In this document: positions 1-7,509 of the stretch, one piece after another
How the letters are laid out: every line of letters begins with the position of its first letter
Numbering within the stretch: the first letter of the stretch is position 1
Source: Bacteroidales bacterium
GTDB lineage: Bacteria; Bacteroidota; Bacteroidia; Bacteroidales; P3
Direction of reading: 5' to 3'
DNA length: 25,636 nt
Assembly (NCBI GenBank): GCA_004551865.1
Contig: SFPR01000022.1
Location: 1-25,636 of the forward strand
Translations under genes and position numbers: made by a program
The notes under the pieces: model-generated
The model's database searches: none
Told to the model about the DNA's origin: nothing
Seen by the model: the letters and a program-made list of their open reading frames with translations, nothing else

Positions 1-4
1 GCTG

Positions 5-35
5 CAAAGGTACGAAGAATTTTTGAGATAACAAA
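5..35 (-). promoter_or_regulatory. Bacteroidetes-type promoter, minus strand, copy 1
   Basis: Read on the minus strand this is TTTG, 19 bases, then TACCTTTG followed by CAGC, a near-perfect match to the Bacteroidetes housekeeping promoter (TTTG-N19-21-TAnnTTTG). It points left, so it probably drives a divergent gene beyond the window edge. It lies inside the first copy of a duplicated leader sequence; the second copy carries an equivalent promoter at 129-159. Confidence 0.6.
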
Positions 36-128
36 ATATTAAAGAACAACGGACATGGGCTATTACTCGTTTATCGCGGAATGCACAGTCTCCTCTGGAG
101 CAGATCGTTCGGAGCGAAGCGAAGATAA

Positions 129-159
129 GAAAGGTACGATGAAATTTTCAAATAACAAA
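129..159 (-). promoter_or_regulatory. Bacteroidetes-type promoter, minus strand, copy 2
   Basis: On the minus strand this reads TTTG, 19 bases, TACCTTTC. It matches the promoter at 5-35 except that the last base of the -7 box is C rather than G. It overlaps the sequence just before the start codon at 178 but points the other way. It may be a second, weaker divergent promoter or a decaying duplicate. Confidence 0.4.
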
Positions 160-177
160 ATATTAAGAACAACAACC

Positions 178-1416
178 ATGGGATTAGATAATATTTTCAA
201 GAAAGGGACTTCTGGGCAAATAAGCTCCGAAGTATCCGAGGCAATAGAACCTAAGAATACAAAGAAAGATTGGTATCAAAGAGGCGTTGATGCTGCCGGA
301 CTTGCCACAGGCAATTCTGATGTTTACGGAGCTAACCTTAATTCTGCCGTAGAGGAGATAAAGAAGTTCCAAAAACAAGATTTGGCAACGCAAGAAGACT
401 ATAAAAGAACGCTCGAACACAAAAAACAAGATTACGAAACGGGAATAGAAACTCGCAAAAACGAGTTGAAAGACGCCGAAGAAGAAGCTGAAAGACTTGA
501 AACCAAATTGCAACAACTCCGAAAGAAGAAAGGAGAGTTGGAAACCGACGGAAAAACAAACAAGAATGCACTTGTAAACTTTGTTTTCGGTACATTTATC
601 CTTGTCGGAATAACGATATACTTATTCCTTTTTTATAGTTCGACCGCATATTCTGCCTTTTTCAAAGACTTTGGTCTCGGAAATACAACCGTAACCGAAG
701 CAATGTTTGACCCCGAAGCTCTTTCCAATGCGTGGAATGAGGGATTTACAGAATTGTTCTTCATTCTTCTCATTCCGACTTTGTTTCTCGGTTTGGGATA
801 TGTGATACATCAGTTTGGCAGCAACGGCAACAACAAACAAGATACGAAGATAAACACTATCAAAATTTTCGCTCTTTATGCTTTGACTTTTGTTTTTGAC
901 TGTTTGCTTGCCTACAAGATTTCCAAGGCTCTTTATGATGTGGAAGCCTTGTCGAGTTTAACTCCGATGCAGGCTTATTCTTTTTCATTGGCAGCGGGAA
1001 ATGTTGATTTTTGGACGGTGATTTTCTGTGGTTTTGTGGCTTATGTGATATGGGGACTTGTGTTTTCGTTCTCGATGAACAGCTATGGGTCTTTGCACAA
1101 GCATACGGCAGAGATAAAAAGCGTCGAAATAGAAATAGGAGATTTGAACTCCGCTGTTTCAAACGCAAAAGGGAAAGTAACGAAAATAAAGAATGAAATA
1201 GAGAAGCTCAAAGGCGAGATTGCAAAACTGCAACAAAGCATGGCAGGAGCTTTTATTGTGAATTGGACAGAAATAAAAGACGCCTTGGCAGCCTTTCACA
1301 AAGGGTGGTTGGGCTATATGAGCTTGGCAAACAAGACGAAAGACGAAATTCAAAAGACCTCCGACATTTACGAAAAGTTCATTAAACAAATCGATAGTAA
1401 CAATGGAAAAGAATAA
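178..1416 (+). CDS. Four-helix membrane protein with two coiled coils, unknown function
   Basis: The function is not recognised. The 412-residue protein has a polar N-terminus, a long charged coiled coil (about residues 58-128), four hydrophobic helices (about 131-152, 191-211, 228-247, 278-298), a second coiled coil (about 308-356) and a polar tail. No catalytic motif is visible. Both coiled coils are probably on the same side of the inner membrane because the helix number is even. The frame is open back to an ATG at 55, but ATG 178 is preferred because the 41 extra residues are encoded by a duplicated leader plus unrelated sequence. The gene overlaps the next one by 14 bases, so the two are probably translated together and work as a pair. 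No plus-strand promoter is obvious upstream. Confidence 0.75.
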   Translation: MGLDNIFKKGTSGQISSEVSEAIEPKNTKKDWYQRGVDAAGLATGNSDVYGANLNSAVEEIKKFQKQDLATQEDYKRTLEHKKQDYETGIETRKNELKDAEEEAERLETKLQQLRKKKGELETDGKTNKNALVNFVFGTFILVGITIYLFLFYSSTAYSAFFKDFGLGNTTVTEAMFDPEALSNAWNEGFTELFFILLIPTLFLGLGYVIHQFGSNGNNKQDTKINTIKIFALYALTFVFDCLLAYKISKALYDVEALSSLTPMQAYSFSLAAGNVDFWTVIFCGFVAYVIWGLVFSFSMNSYGSLHKHTAEIKSVEIEIGDLNSAVSNAKGKVTKIKNEIEKLKGEIAKLQQSMAGAFIVNWTEIKDALAAFHKGWLGYMSLANKTKDEIQKTSDIYEKFIKQIDSNNGKE

Positions 1417-2296
1417 GAAGATGAAACGAAGAAGTATTATCGGAACAATAGCGGTTTTGATTGTTGTCTGTGTTGTCTTTTGTGTCGAAGGCTGTGGCAA
1501 AAAGGAACAAAATAAATCCGAAACCACCGAACAATCAAAACCTAAACCCCTTAATATCTCAATTTTAATAGACCTTTCGGACAGAATTACCAACACTACG
1601 GACAATGTCCCGCAATATAAAAAGGACATCAAGCTGATTGAACATATTGTAAAGCAGATGAGAGAAAGGACAGTGAGGTCAAGAATGCTCTGCGACGACG
1701 AATTGCGAGTGCTTTTCTACCCTATACCCGATTTGGAGGACATTGCCGAAATATCAGAGGAACTTCAAATCAAGATGCACTGTGAAAGCAGAAAAGAAAT
1801 AGCAGAACTTAAACAAAAATTGATGCAAATTGATTCTTTATTCTGCACCAATCTCAACTTGGTTTATCAAAAGAGTTTGGAAAAAGGAGAGTTCAAGGGT
1901 GCTGACATTTGGGGATTTTTTCAAAACGAGGTCGAGGATTTGTGCATAAAAGCCGATTGTCGCAACATATTGATAATTTTGACTGACGGATACATATATC
2001 ATCAAGACCACAAGGTGGTTACAGACGGTCAATATTCGTGGGTGTTGGAGAATATGTTGAGACAAAATCCCGATTTACGCTTGTTGAACCCTTTGTCGGA
2101 AGGAAAGAAGATTGCGAATTTGGAAGTGTTGATGTTGGAAGTAGATGCAGGAGACCCCAAGCTCGAAAAAAGTCTTGAAAATCTTCTTGGAGAATGGTTA
2201 AAGGATATGGGAATAGAGAAAAGCGAGGTTCAGAGGACAAGACTGCCCGACAAAACAGCTTCGATTATTGACAATTTCATCAACTGGAAAGGGTAA
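1403..2296 (+). CDS. Putative lipoprotein with a von Willebrand A-like domain
   Basis: This 297-residue protein has a basic N-terminus, a hydrophobic stretch (about 12-28) and VEGC ending at Cys31, which fits a lipoprotein signal. The mature part opens with NISILIDLSDRI (51-62) and later has ILIILTDGY (189-197). These look like strand 1 with a metal-binding DxS and the later T-D-G strand of a von Willebrand factor A fold. The metal site is not canonical, because the usual second serine is replaced (D57-L-S59-D60). Translation could also begin at Met7. It overlaps the membrane protein upstream by 14 bases, which suggests a membrane complex with the lipoprotein facing the periplasm. The exact role is unknown; the fold assignment is by eye. 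Confidence 0.7.
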   Translation: MEKNKKMKRRSIIGTIAVLIVVCVVFCVEGCGKKEQNKSETTEQSKPKPLNISILIDLSDRITNTTDNVPQYKKDIKLIEHIVKQMRERTVRSRMLCDDELRVLFYPIPDLEDIAEISEELQIKMHCESRKEIAELKQKLMQIDSLFCTNLNLVYQKSLEKGEFKGADIWGFFQNEVEDLCIKADCRNILIILTDGYIYHQDHKVVTDGQYSWVLENMLRQNPDLRLLNPLSEGKKIANLEVLMLEVDAGDPKLEKSLENLLGEWLKDMGIEKSEVQRTRLPDKTASIIDNFINWKG

Positions 2297-2582
2297 TAAA
2301 CACTTTGTTTTCAAGCCTTTTTCGAGCAACTCAGCGATTAGATTTTTCGCCTTGTAAAGACAAGAGAAAAACACGAAAATAAACAGAACGCTTTTGCCAT
2401 TTCGGGGCGAAATCTTTTGGGGTTGCCTACCTTGCGTGCAGCTTCGCTTTACGCAAGGGCTGTGTGCAGTCTGTCCTTTCGGGGCGTGGGCTTTCGTTTC
2501 TTGCTTTTTGCTGTGGTTTTGCACCTTTGGCGGTCGGTAATAGGGTTATCAACAGATTTTTTCGCAAAAAATCGGACTTGGA
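2297..2582. other. Convergent gene-free stretch with a hairpin and short direct repeats
   Basis: No convincing gene is seen between the converging ends of the lipoprotein gene and yraN. It holds an 8-bp inverted repeat CCTTGCGT/ACGCAAGG (2430-2437 and 2451-2458) with a 13-base loop. Two copies of TTTCGGGGCG flank that hairpin (2400-2409 and 2477-2486). An AT-rich hairpin GATTTTTT/AAAAAATC lies at 2555-2573, ten bases beyond the yraN stop. Short open frames across it have no recognisable content. Confidence 0.5.
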
Positions 2583-2957
2583 TTACAGCAAATCGAAAGG
2601 GCTGAATGCCGAAATGATGTGTTCGATTTGCATGGGTGTGGCGTCGTTTGCAACGATTGACACCACATCGAAGCGTGCTTCCTTTTCGATGTTGTGTCTC
2701 ACAAGGTAGGAATTGGCGGCTTTGATGATTTGTTTCTGCTTTTTGAAGTTCACTTTTTCGTATGGCTGCTCAAAATAGCTGTTTGAGAGGGTCTTGACTT
2801 CGACAAAAACAATGCTGTCTGTCGATTCGTCCATTGCAACAATGTCAATCTCGGCTCCGAATGCCACAAAATTCCTGTGCAAAATTTTGTATCCTTTGCC
2901 GAAAAGGTAGTCTGTGGCGATTTGTTCGCCTTTGTTGCCGAGTAGTTTGGTGTTCAT
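2583..2957 (-). CDS. yraN: YraN family (UPF0102) putative nuclease-fold protein
   Basis: The 124-residue protein matches the UPF0102/YraN family in length and motifs. It has the early Glu11 in a GNKGEQIA segment, GAEIDIVA (Glu36, Asp38) and VFVEVK (Glu53, Lys55). These form the E-x-D...E-x-K pattern of the restriction-endonuclease-like fold, and the C-terminal helix region is rich in Lys and Gln. The biochemical role of the family is not firmly established; a DNA-processing nuclease is the usual guess. The start codon overlaps the stop of the upstream LD-carboxypeptidase gene by four bases (ATGA), so it is probably translationally coupled and the last gene of the ftsY-rimO cluster. Confidence 0.92.
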   Translation of the reverse strand: MNTKLLGNKGEQIATDYLFGKGYKILHRNFVAFGAEIDIVAMDESTDSIVFVEVKTLSNSYFEQPYEKVNFKKQKQIIKAANSYLVRHNIEKEARFDVVSIVANDATPMQIEHIISAFSPFDLL

Positions 2958-3889
2958 AGTTGGCTGATTGTGATTTTGTTGTCTTGTTGAGAGACTTTGG
3001 TCTTACAACCTGCTATAAGGGGAGTGTTTTCTTTGCCGATGTGTCCGACGGGAATGTCAAACACTTTCGGATAGTCGTAACTCTCTACCGCCTCTGCTAC
3101 AATTTCGTATGCCGATTTGCCAAAGGGGATTGCGTTGTCGTGCATTTTTGTCATCGCTCCCACAAGAAGACCTTTGAGCTTGGAGAGTTTGCCGCTTCGT
3201 TTGAGGGCTTGCATCATGCGATCGATGTGATAGAGATATTCGTCCAAGTCTTCGATGAACAAAATCTTCCCTTCGGTATCGCCAAAACTCTCTGAACCCA
3301 AAAGGGAATAAAGAACCGACAGATTGCCTCCAATTATTTCGCCTTCAAATTCCACATTTTGAGGTTTGTAATCCGATATGCACTCTATGGTGTTGCCTTT
3401 GCCGGAAATAATATCAAATATTTTGTTCACACAAGGCAGGTTTGCCGTTTGAGGACTTACTTCCAAGGGCATTATTGCGTGAAGTGATGTCATGTTGCAA
3501 CAAAAAAACAAGTGGGAAAGCAGTGCTGTTACGTCTGAGTAGCCAATCAGCCATTTGGGATTGGCAACAAGGGACGAGAAATCGACTATATCCAAAATCC
3601 TTACAGTGCCATAGCCTCCTCTTGCGAGCCAAACAGCTCTTATTTCGGGGTTATCAATCATTCTTTGCAAGTCGGCGGCTCTTTCTTTGTCGCTTCCTGC
3701 AAACTGATTGTCGCTCAAACCTATGGTTTTGCCGACAACTGCCGTATAACCCATGCTTTCGATTTTTTGGACTGCGGCTGCGATTTCCTCAAGGCTTATC
3801 TTTCTTGCCGAAGAGCATATTGCGATTTTGTCTTTCGGCTTCAAAAAAGCAGGAATTGTCTTCAAGGTGTTTTCTTTCGGCTTGTTCAT
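2954..3889 (-). CDS. ldcA: LD-carboxypeptidase (peptidase family S66)
   Basis: The enzyme would remove the terminal D-alanine from muropeptide tetrapeptides during cell-wall recycling. Over 311 residues it shows the S66 motifs: ARGGYGTVRIL (about 89-99), IGYSDVTALL (115-124) with nucleophile Ser118, IIGGNLSVL (185-193), LFIEDLDEYLYHIDRM (210-225) with Glu213, and VGHIGKENTPLIAG (281-294) with His283. The Ser-Glu-His set matches the family triad. The frame is open to an ATG at 3955, adding 22 residues and overlapping rimO by 26 bases. I chose ATG 3889 because the extra residues look non-conserved and the shorter form has the usual family length. The protein lacks a signal peptide, as expected for a cytoplasmic enzyme. 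It is coupled to yraN downstream. Confidence 0.88.
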   Translation of the reverse strand: MNKPKENTLKTIPAFLKPKDKIAICSSARKISLEEIAAAVQKIESMGYTAVVGKTIGLSDNQFAGSDKERAADLQRMIDNPEIRAVWLARGGYGTVRILDIVDFSSLVANPKWLIGYSDVTALLSHLFFCCNMTSLHAIMPLEVSPQTANLPCVNKIFDIISGKGNTIECISDYKPQNVEFEGEIIGGNLSVLYSLLGSESFGDTEGKILFIEDLDEYLYHIDRMMQALKRSGKLSKLKGLLVGAMTKMHDNAIPFGKSAYEIVAEAVESYDYPKVFDIPVGHIGKENTPLIAGCKTKVSQQDNKITISQL

Positions 3890-3929
3890 TGCAAAAAAAG
3901 GCTGTGAGGTTTCTTTCGGCTTGGAGAGT

Positions 3930-5213
3930 TTATACAATGTCGGCGTAAAGGTCAAACTCTTCTGCCGCAGTTATTTTGGCAAGTACAAATTTACCCACTT
4001 CGGCTCTTTGTTCCGCAGGAATGAGGACCTCATTATCGACCTCGGGAGAGTCAAATTCGGTTCTGCCCACAAAGAAATCGCCTTCCTTTCGGTCAATCAA
4101 TACTTTGAAAACCTTACCTGCCTTGGCTTGATTGAGAGAAAGGGAGACGGATTGCTGAATTTGGGTCAGTCTGTCGAGCCTTTCTTGCTTGGTTTCTTCG
4201 GACACATCGTCCGGGAGCTGATATGCAGCCGTTCCCTCTTCGGGGGAATAGGTGAAAGCTCCCATTCTATCGAATCTCACCTTTGAAACAAAGTCTTCCA
4301 AAGCCTCAAATTGTTGCTCGCTTTCGCCGGGATAACCGACAATCAATGTTGTTCTGAGGCAAATGTCAGGTACTTTTGCTCTGATTTTTTCAATAAGTGA
4401 GTAAATCTCTTCGGAAGTTATGTGTCTGTTCATTGAAGAGAGTATTGCGTTGTCGATATGTTGCAGGGGCATATCTATGTATTTGCAAATTTTCGGCTCT
4501 TTTGACATCAAGTCTAACAAGTCTTCGGGAAAATCATTCGGGTAAGAGTATTGCAATCTTATCCATTCGATGCCCTCGATTTTTGCAATCTCTCTCAAAA
4601 GGTCGGTGATGCAGTGTCGTCCGTAGAGGTCTGTGCCGTAGTTTATGGTGTCCTGAGCAACCACAATCAGCTCTTTGACACCTTGTTCTGCCAAAGCCTC
4701 AGCCTGAGAGATTATTTTCTCCTTTGGTTCTGAAACATGACGCCCTCTGATGTAGGGAATGGCACAAAAAGAGCAGAACTTGTCGCAACCTTCCGAAATT
4801 TTGAGATAGGCATAGTGGGAGGGAGTGCTTATCTTTCTTTCTGTCGTACAGTCGGAAAGGTTGTTCTTCAATATATATCCTGCAATCAATTTGAAATCAT
4901 TTGCTCCGAAAAATTCATCGACCTCGGGAATTTCTTTTGAAAGCTCGTCCCTATAGCGTTGAACAAGGCAACCAAAGACTATAAGCAGCTTTATTTTCCC
5001 TTTTTTTCGCTTTTCGGCATAGCGAAGAACCTCATCAATCGACTCTTCCTTGGCATCTTTGATAAATCCGCAGGTGTTTATTATCACTATGTCGAAGTGT
5101 CCCTTTTCCGAATCGAAGCAAACCTTATAGTCTTTTCCCAACCAACCTGCAAGCTGTTCGCTATCCACCAAATTTTTTGAACAGCCGAGGGTGATAATAT
5201 TTACTTTGAGCAT
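3930..5213 (-). CDS. rimO: Ribosomal protein S12 methylthiotransferase RimO
   Basis: RimO is a radical-SAM enzyme that adds a methylthio group to a conserved aspartate of ribosomal protein S12. The 427-residue sequence has the N-terminal UPF0004 domain with Cys11 (TLGCSKN), Cys48 (INTCGF) and Cys82 for one iron-sulfur cluster. The radical-SAM motif is CDKFCSFC (Cys143, Cys147, Cys150). The C-terminal TRAM-like end binds substrate. SEGCDKFCSFCAIPYIRG and DTINYGTDLYG are typical of RimO rather than MiaB. Close association with ftsY is conserved in Bacteroidetes; here a small outer-membrane protein gene separates the two. Confidence 0.95.
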   Translation of the reverse strand: MLKVNIITLGCSKNLVDSEQLAGWLGKDYKVCFDSEKGHFDIVIINTCGFIKDAKEESIDEVLRYAEKRKKGKIKLLIVFGCLVQRYRDELSKEIPEVDEFFGANDFKLIAGYILKNNLSDCTTERKISTPSHYAYLKISEGCDKFCSFCAIPYIRGRHVSEPKEKIISQAEALAEQGVKELIVVAQDTINYGTDLYGRHCITDLLREIAKIEGIEWIRLQYSYPNDFPEDLLDLMSKEPKICKYIDMPLQHIDNAILSSMNRHITSEEIYSLIEKIRAKVPDICLRTTLIVGYPGESEQQFEALEDFVSKVRFDRMGAFTYSPEEGTAAYQLPDDVSEETKQERLDRLTQIQQSVSLSLNQAKAGKVFKVLIDRKEGDFFVGRTEFDSPEVDNEVLIPAEQRAEVGKFVLAKITAAEEFDLYADIV

Positions 5214-5226
5214 TTGGCAAACAGGA

Positions 5227-5898
5227 TTACAAACGTATTCTCACCCCTATGGTGAAGTTCATTCGACCGAGAGATTCTTTGTTTTCGGAAATGTCTATTT
5301 TGTCTTCGCCAAGTTTGAGGGTCGAAACGCTGCCTTGAAGAAAACTTGCGGTAAATCCCATTCCTATATACTCGTTGAAAGCGTAGTCAAGTCCGCAACC
5401 TATGCCATATCCGAAGCTGTTGCCGCTGTAAGTGTTTGAAATACTATTCTTGTCTGTGTTTCTCATGTTCATGTATCCTGCAGTTACTCTTGCCCAAATG
5501 TCAAATTGCTCTGCTATTGTGGGCAGTTGCACCTTGAAACTTGGTCCTACATAGAAAATATTCATGTCGTCGGTGCAGTAAATCGAGTTGTTTGCTTCGC
5601 CCGAAGAGGGTATGATAGAATCAAATCCGTGAACTGCTCCGAGCATTGAGGCTTCAAATCCCACCGAAAGCCACTGATGAAAACGATAATCGTAAGCAAA
5701 CTCGAAGGTGTAACCATGTTTCATTGTCTTTGCATGGTCGCTGTTGCTTACCATATTGGCAAATTGTTCGGGGTGATTGTCCGCAAACTTGAAAGCATAA
5801 CCTGCATTCATAGAGAAGTTATGCCTGTTGAAGTTATTTTGTGCAAGTATCGGCAAGGCAAAAAACACCAATGCCGACAATAACAATGTCTTTTTCAT
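5227..5898 (-). CDS. Small outer-membrane beta-barrel protein
   Basis: The 223-residue protein begins with a clear Sec signal peptide (MKKTLLLSALVFFALPILAQ). The rest alternates amphipathic strands such as FSMNAGYAFKFA, YTFEFAYDYRF and LSVGFEASML. It ends with NFTIGVRIRL, whose alternating pattern suits a closing beta-barrel strand. It resembles the general OmpA/OmpX-like 'outer membrane beta-barrel' group; no specific ligand or function can be read. It sits 13 bases upstream of rimO and 22 bases downstream of ftsY on the same strand, so it is probably co-transcribed. An envelope protein between ftsY and rimO is not the usual arrangement and may be a lineage-specific insertion. Confidence 0.8.
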   Translation of the reverse strand: MKKTLLLSALVFFALPILAQNNFNRHNFSMNAGYAFKFADNHPEQFANMVSNSDHAKTMKHGYTFEFAYDYRFHQWLSVGFEASMLGAVHGFDSIIPSSGEANNSIYCTDDMNIFYVGPSFKVQLPTIAEQFDIWARVTAGYMNMRNTDKNSISNTYSGNSFGYGIGCGLDYAFNEYIGMGFTASFLQGSVSTLKLGEDKIDISENKESLGRMNFTIGVRIRL

Positions 5899-5920
5899 CT
5901 TTGATTAACTGTTTTTGTGA

Positions 5921-6871
5921 TTATTCAAACAAACTATCTACAAATGCTTTGGCGTTGAATATTTGCAAGTCTTCCATCTGTTCTCCCAAACCTATGTATC
6001 TTACGGGTACTTTGAACTGATCGGAAATTCCTATCACGACTCCTCCCTTTGCAGTGCCGTCCAACTTGGTCAAAGCCAAGGCATTGACATCTGTTGCGGC
6101 TGTAAATTGCTTTGCTTGTTCGATTGCGTTTTGTCCTGTTGAAGCGTCCAAGACCAAAAGCACCTCATTGGGAGCATCGGGCAGTACCTTCTTCATCACG
6201 TTCCTGATTTTGGAAAGCTCGTTCATCAAACCAATTTTGTTGTGCAAACGTCCTGCCGTGTCAATTATCACAACGTCGGCTTGCTTTGCCACTGCAGATT
6301 TCAGAGTGTCGAAAGCAACCGATGCAGGATCTGCTCCCATGCCTTGGGTTACCATATCTACTCCGACTCTTTCTGACCATATCTTTAATTGATCGACAGC
6401 TGCCGCACGGAATGTGTCAGATGCTCCGAGTATTACTTTCTTTCCTGCTTGCTTAAACTGATATGCCAATTTTCCGATGGTAGTTGTCTTTCCCACTCCG
6501 TTCACTCCCACAACCATTATGACGTATGGGGTTGAGGATTGTGGCAAATCGAACGATTCTCTTTCGTCTGAGATGTTTTCTTGCATCAATGCCATGATTT
6601 CTTCCCTCAATATGGCATTCAATTCCGCAGTCCCGAGATATTTGTCTCTTGCAACGCGGCCCTCAATTCGCTCGATAATTTTCAGAGTTGTTTCAACTCC
6701 CACATCTGCTTCGACCAAAATTTGTTCAAGATTGTCGAGAACTTCCTCATCAACCTTTGATTTGCCTGCTATTGCCTTTGAAATCTTGGTAAATACGCTC
6801 TGTTTGGTCTTGGAAAGCCCCTTGTCCAAGGTTTCTTTCTTGTTCTTGGTAAAAAAAGAGAAAAATCCCAT
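5921..6871 (-). CDS. ftsY: Signal recognition particle receptor FtsY
   Basis: FtsY is the SRP receptor GTPase that docks ribosome-nascent chain complexes at the inner membrane. The 316-residue protein is of the short type without a long acidic A domain. It has the N-domain helical bundle (about 20-105) and the G domain with P-loop GVNGVGKT (122-129), DTFRAAA (152-158), DTAGR (204-208), TKLDG (268-272), and the closing GLGEQMEDL. The short N-terminus MGFFSFFTKNKKE is a plausible amphipathic membrane-targeting patch. It normally follows DUF4295 closely, but here a 197-base hairpin-rich spacer intervenes. Confidence 0.97.
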   Translation of the reverse strand: MGFFSFFTKNKKETLDKGLSKTKQSVFTKISKAIAGKSKVDEEVLDNLEQILVEADVGVETTLKIIERIEGRVARDKYLGTAELNAILREEIMALMQENISDERESFDLPQSSTPYVIMVVGVNGVGKTTTIGKLAYQFKQAGKKVILGASDTFRAAAVDQLKIWSERVGVDMVTQGMGADPASVAFDTLKSAVAKQADVVIIDTAGRLHNKIGLMNELSKIRNVMKKVLPDAPNEVLLVLDASTGQNAIEQAKQFTAATDVNALALTKLDGTAKGGVVIGISDQFKVPVRYIGLGEQMEDLQIFNAKAFVDSLFE

Positions 6872-6908
6872 CGCTCATCGTTTTTAATTAGACTTATAAA
6901 TCCTTGCA

Positions 6909-7060
6909 AACAGATGTTCTTTGCTTGTTTTGCGACATCTGTTATAACAATAAAGTTGTCATTCTCCACAAAGAGAGAGCATGACAACTTTATTCCCTTA
7001 CGTCAATCTCCGCTTGCAGCGGAGCTATTTACACCTTTTGCTTCAAAGAATGAAGCAAAA
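6909..7060. repeat. Cluster of four perfect stem-loops between DUF4295 and ftsY
   Basis: Four inverted repeats follow one another with almost no space between them. They are AACAGATGT/ACATCTGTT (6909-6917, 6935-6943), a 14-bp arm pair around AATAAAGTTGTCAT (6949-6962, 6981-6994), CTCCGCT/AGCGGAG (7008-7014, 7018-7024) and TTTTGCTTCA/TGAAGCAAAA (7036-7045, 7051-7060). None is followed on the minus strand by a long T run, so simple terminators are not obvious. They may punctuate or protect the rpmG-DUF4295 transcript, or be a small mobile repeat element. Confidence 0.7.
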
Positions 7061-7068
7061 AAGTTTCC

Positions 7069-7224
7069 TTACTTCTTCGCAAAATACTCCTTAACGCTGT
7101 CTGATGGTATGATTTCTTCCTTAAATGTGTAAGCTCCGGTCTTTTCAGAACGCAAAGTTCTGATAACCTTGGCGAAATCCTTACCTGACGAAGTTTTAAG
7201 GGTTGCAACTACTTTCTTTGCCAT
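7069..7224 (-). CDS. DUF4295 family small basic protein
   Basis: This short gene encodes 51 residues beginning MAKKVVATLKTSSGKDFAKV and ending SDSVKEYFAKK. It is lysine-rich and matches in length and wording the DUF4295 family, found in Bacteroidetes between rpmG and ftsY. The protein is presumed ribosome-associated from this conserved linkage, but its role is not established. It starts 25 bases after the rpmG stop and is preceded by AAGAGGAG, a purine-rich ribosome-binding site. It is probably co-transcribed with rpmG. Confidence 0.9.
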   Translation of the reverse strand: MAKKVVATLKTSSGKDFAKVIRTLRSEKTGAYTFKEEIIPSDSVKEYFAKK

Positions 7225-7249
7225 CTTACTATACTCCTCTTATTTGTTG

Positions 7250-7438
7250 TTACTTTATTTCTTTATGTACAGTTACTCTCTTCAATATAGGATTGTATTT
7301 CTTCAATTCCAATCTTTCGGGAGTATTCTTTTTAGATTTTGTCGTTATATAACGAGATGTGCCGGGCATTCCCGATGCCTTATGCTCTGTACACTCAAGT
7401 ATAACCTGAACTCTTACGTCTTTCGTTTTCTTTGCCAT
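7250..7438 (-). CDS. rpmG: 50S ribosomal protein L33
   Basis: The 62-residue basic protein contains VRVQVILECTEHKASGMPG, SRYITTKSKKNTPERLELKK and YNPILKRVTVHKEIK, the bL33 family pattern. It lacks the CxxC pairs of the zinc-binding form, keeping only one cysteine (C16). In most Bacteroidetes rpmB (L28) directly precedes it; here the space upstream holds a promoter and then a secreted-protein gene, so rpmB must be elsewhere. DUF4295 follows at 25 bases. Confidence 0.95.
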   Translation of the reverse strand: MAKKTKDVRVQVILECTEHKASGMPGTSRYITTKSKKNTPERLELKKYNPILKRVTVHKEIK

Positions 7439-7461
7439 CTTTCTACACTTTTTTGAGGCTG

Positions 7462-7493
7462 CAAAGATACTCAGTTTTTTTGTATCTGCCTAA
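7462..7493 (-). promoter_or_regulatory. Promoter of rpmG-DUF4295 (and possibly ftsY cluster)
   Basis: On the minus strand the -7 box is TATCTTTG followed by CAGC, and a near-consensus -33 TTAG lies 20 bases upstream. The expected transcript start is about 17 bases before the rpmG ATG. This is the only strong promoter seen upstream of the minus-strand cluster. Confidence 0.6.
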
Positions 7494-7509
7494 TATTCTG
7501 TGAAAAAAA

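Larger units (their letters stand above)
5..183. repeat. Imperfect direct duplication of a ~54-bp leader
   Basis: Positions about 5-59 and 129-183 are two imperfect direct copies of one leader. They share AAAGGTACGA, a common ATAACAAAATATTAA block and an ending in ATGGG, and are offset by 123-124 bases. Each contains a minus-strand promoter and ends with an in-frame ATG of the same reading frame. The 70 bases between the copies (60-128) are not repeated. Confidence 0.75.

Noticed and set aside
55..177. N-terminal extension of the four-helix protein from ATG 55
   Set aside because: The extra 41 residues are encoded by a duplicated leader and an unrelated spacer and have no protein-like character; ATG 178 is preferred.
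2417..2709. Plus-strand small open frames across the convergent gap
   Set aside because: They run into the yraN gene on the other strand, have no recognisable content and follow the hairpin/repeat block.
3890..3955. Longer start of the LD-carboxypeptidase
   Set aside because: It would add 22 non-conserved residues and overlap rimO; the family length fits ATG 3889.
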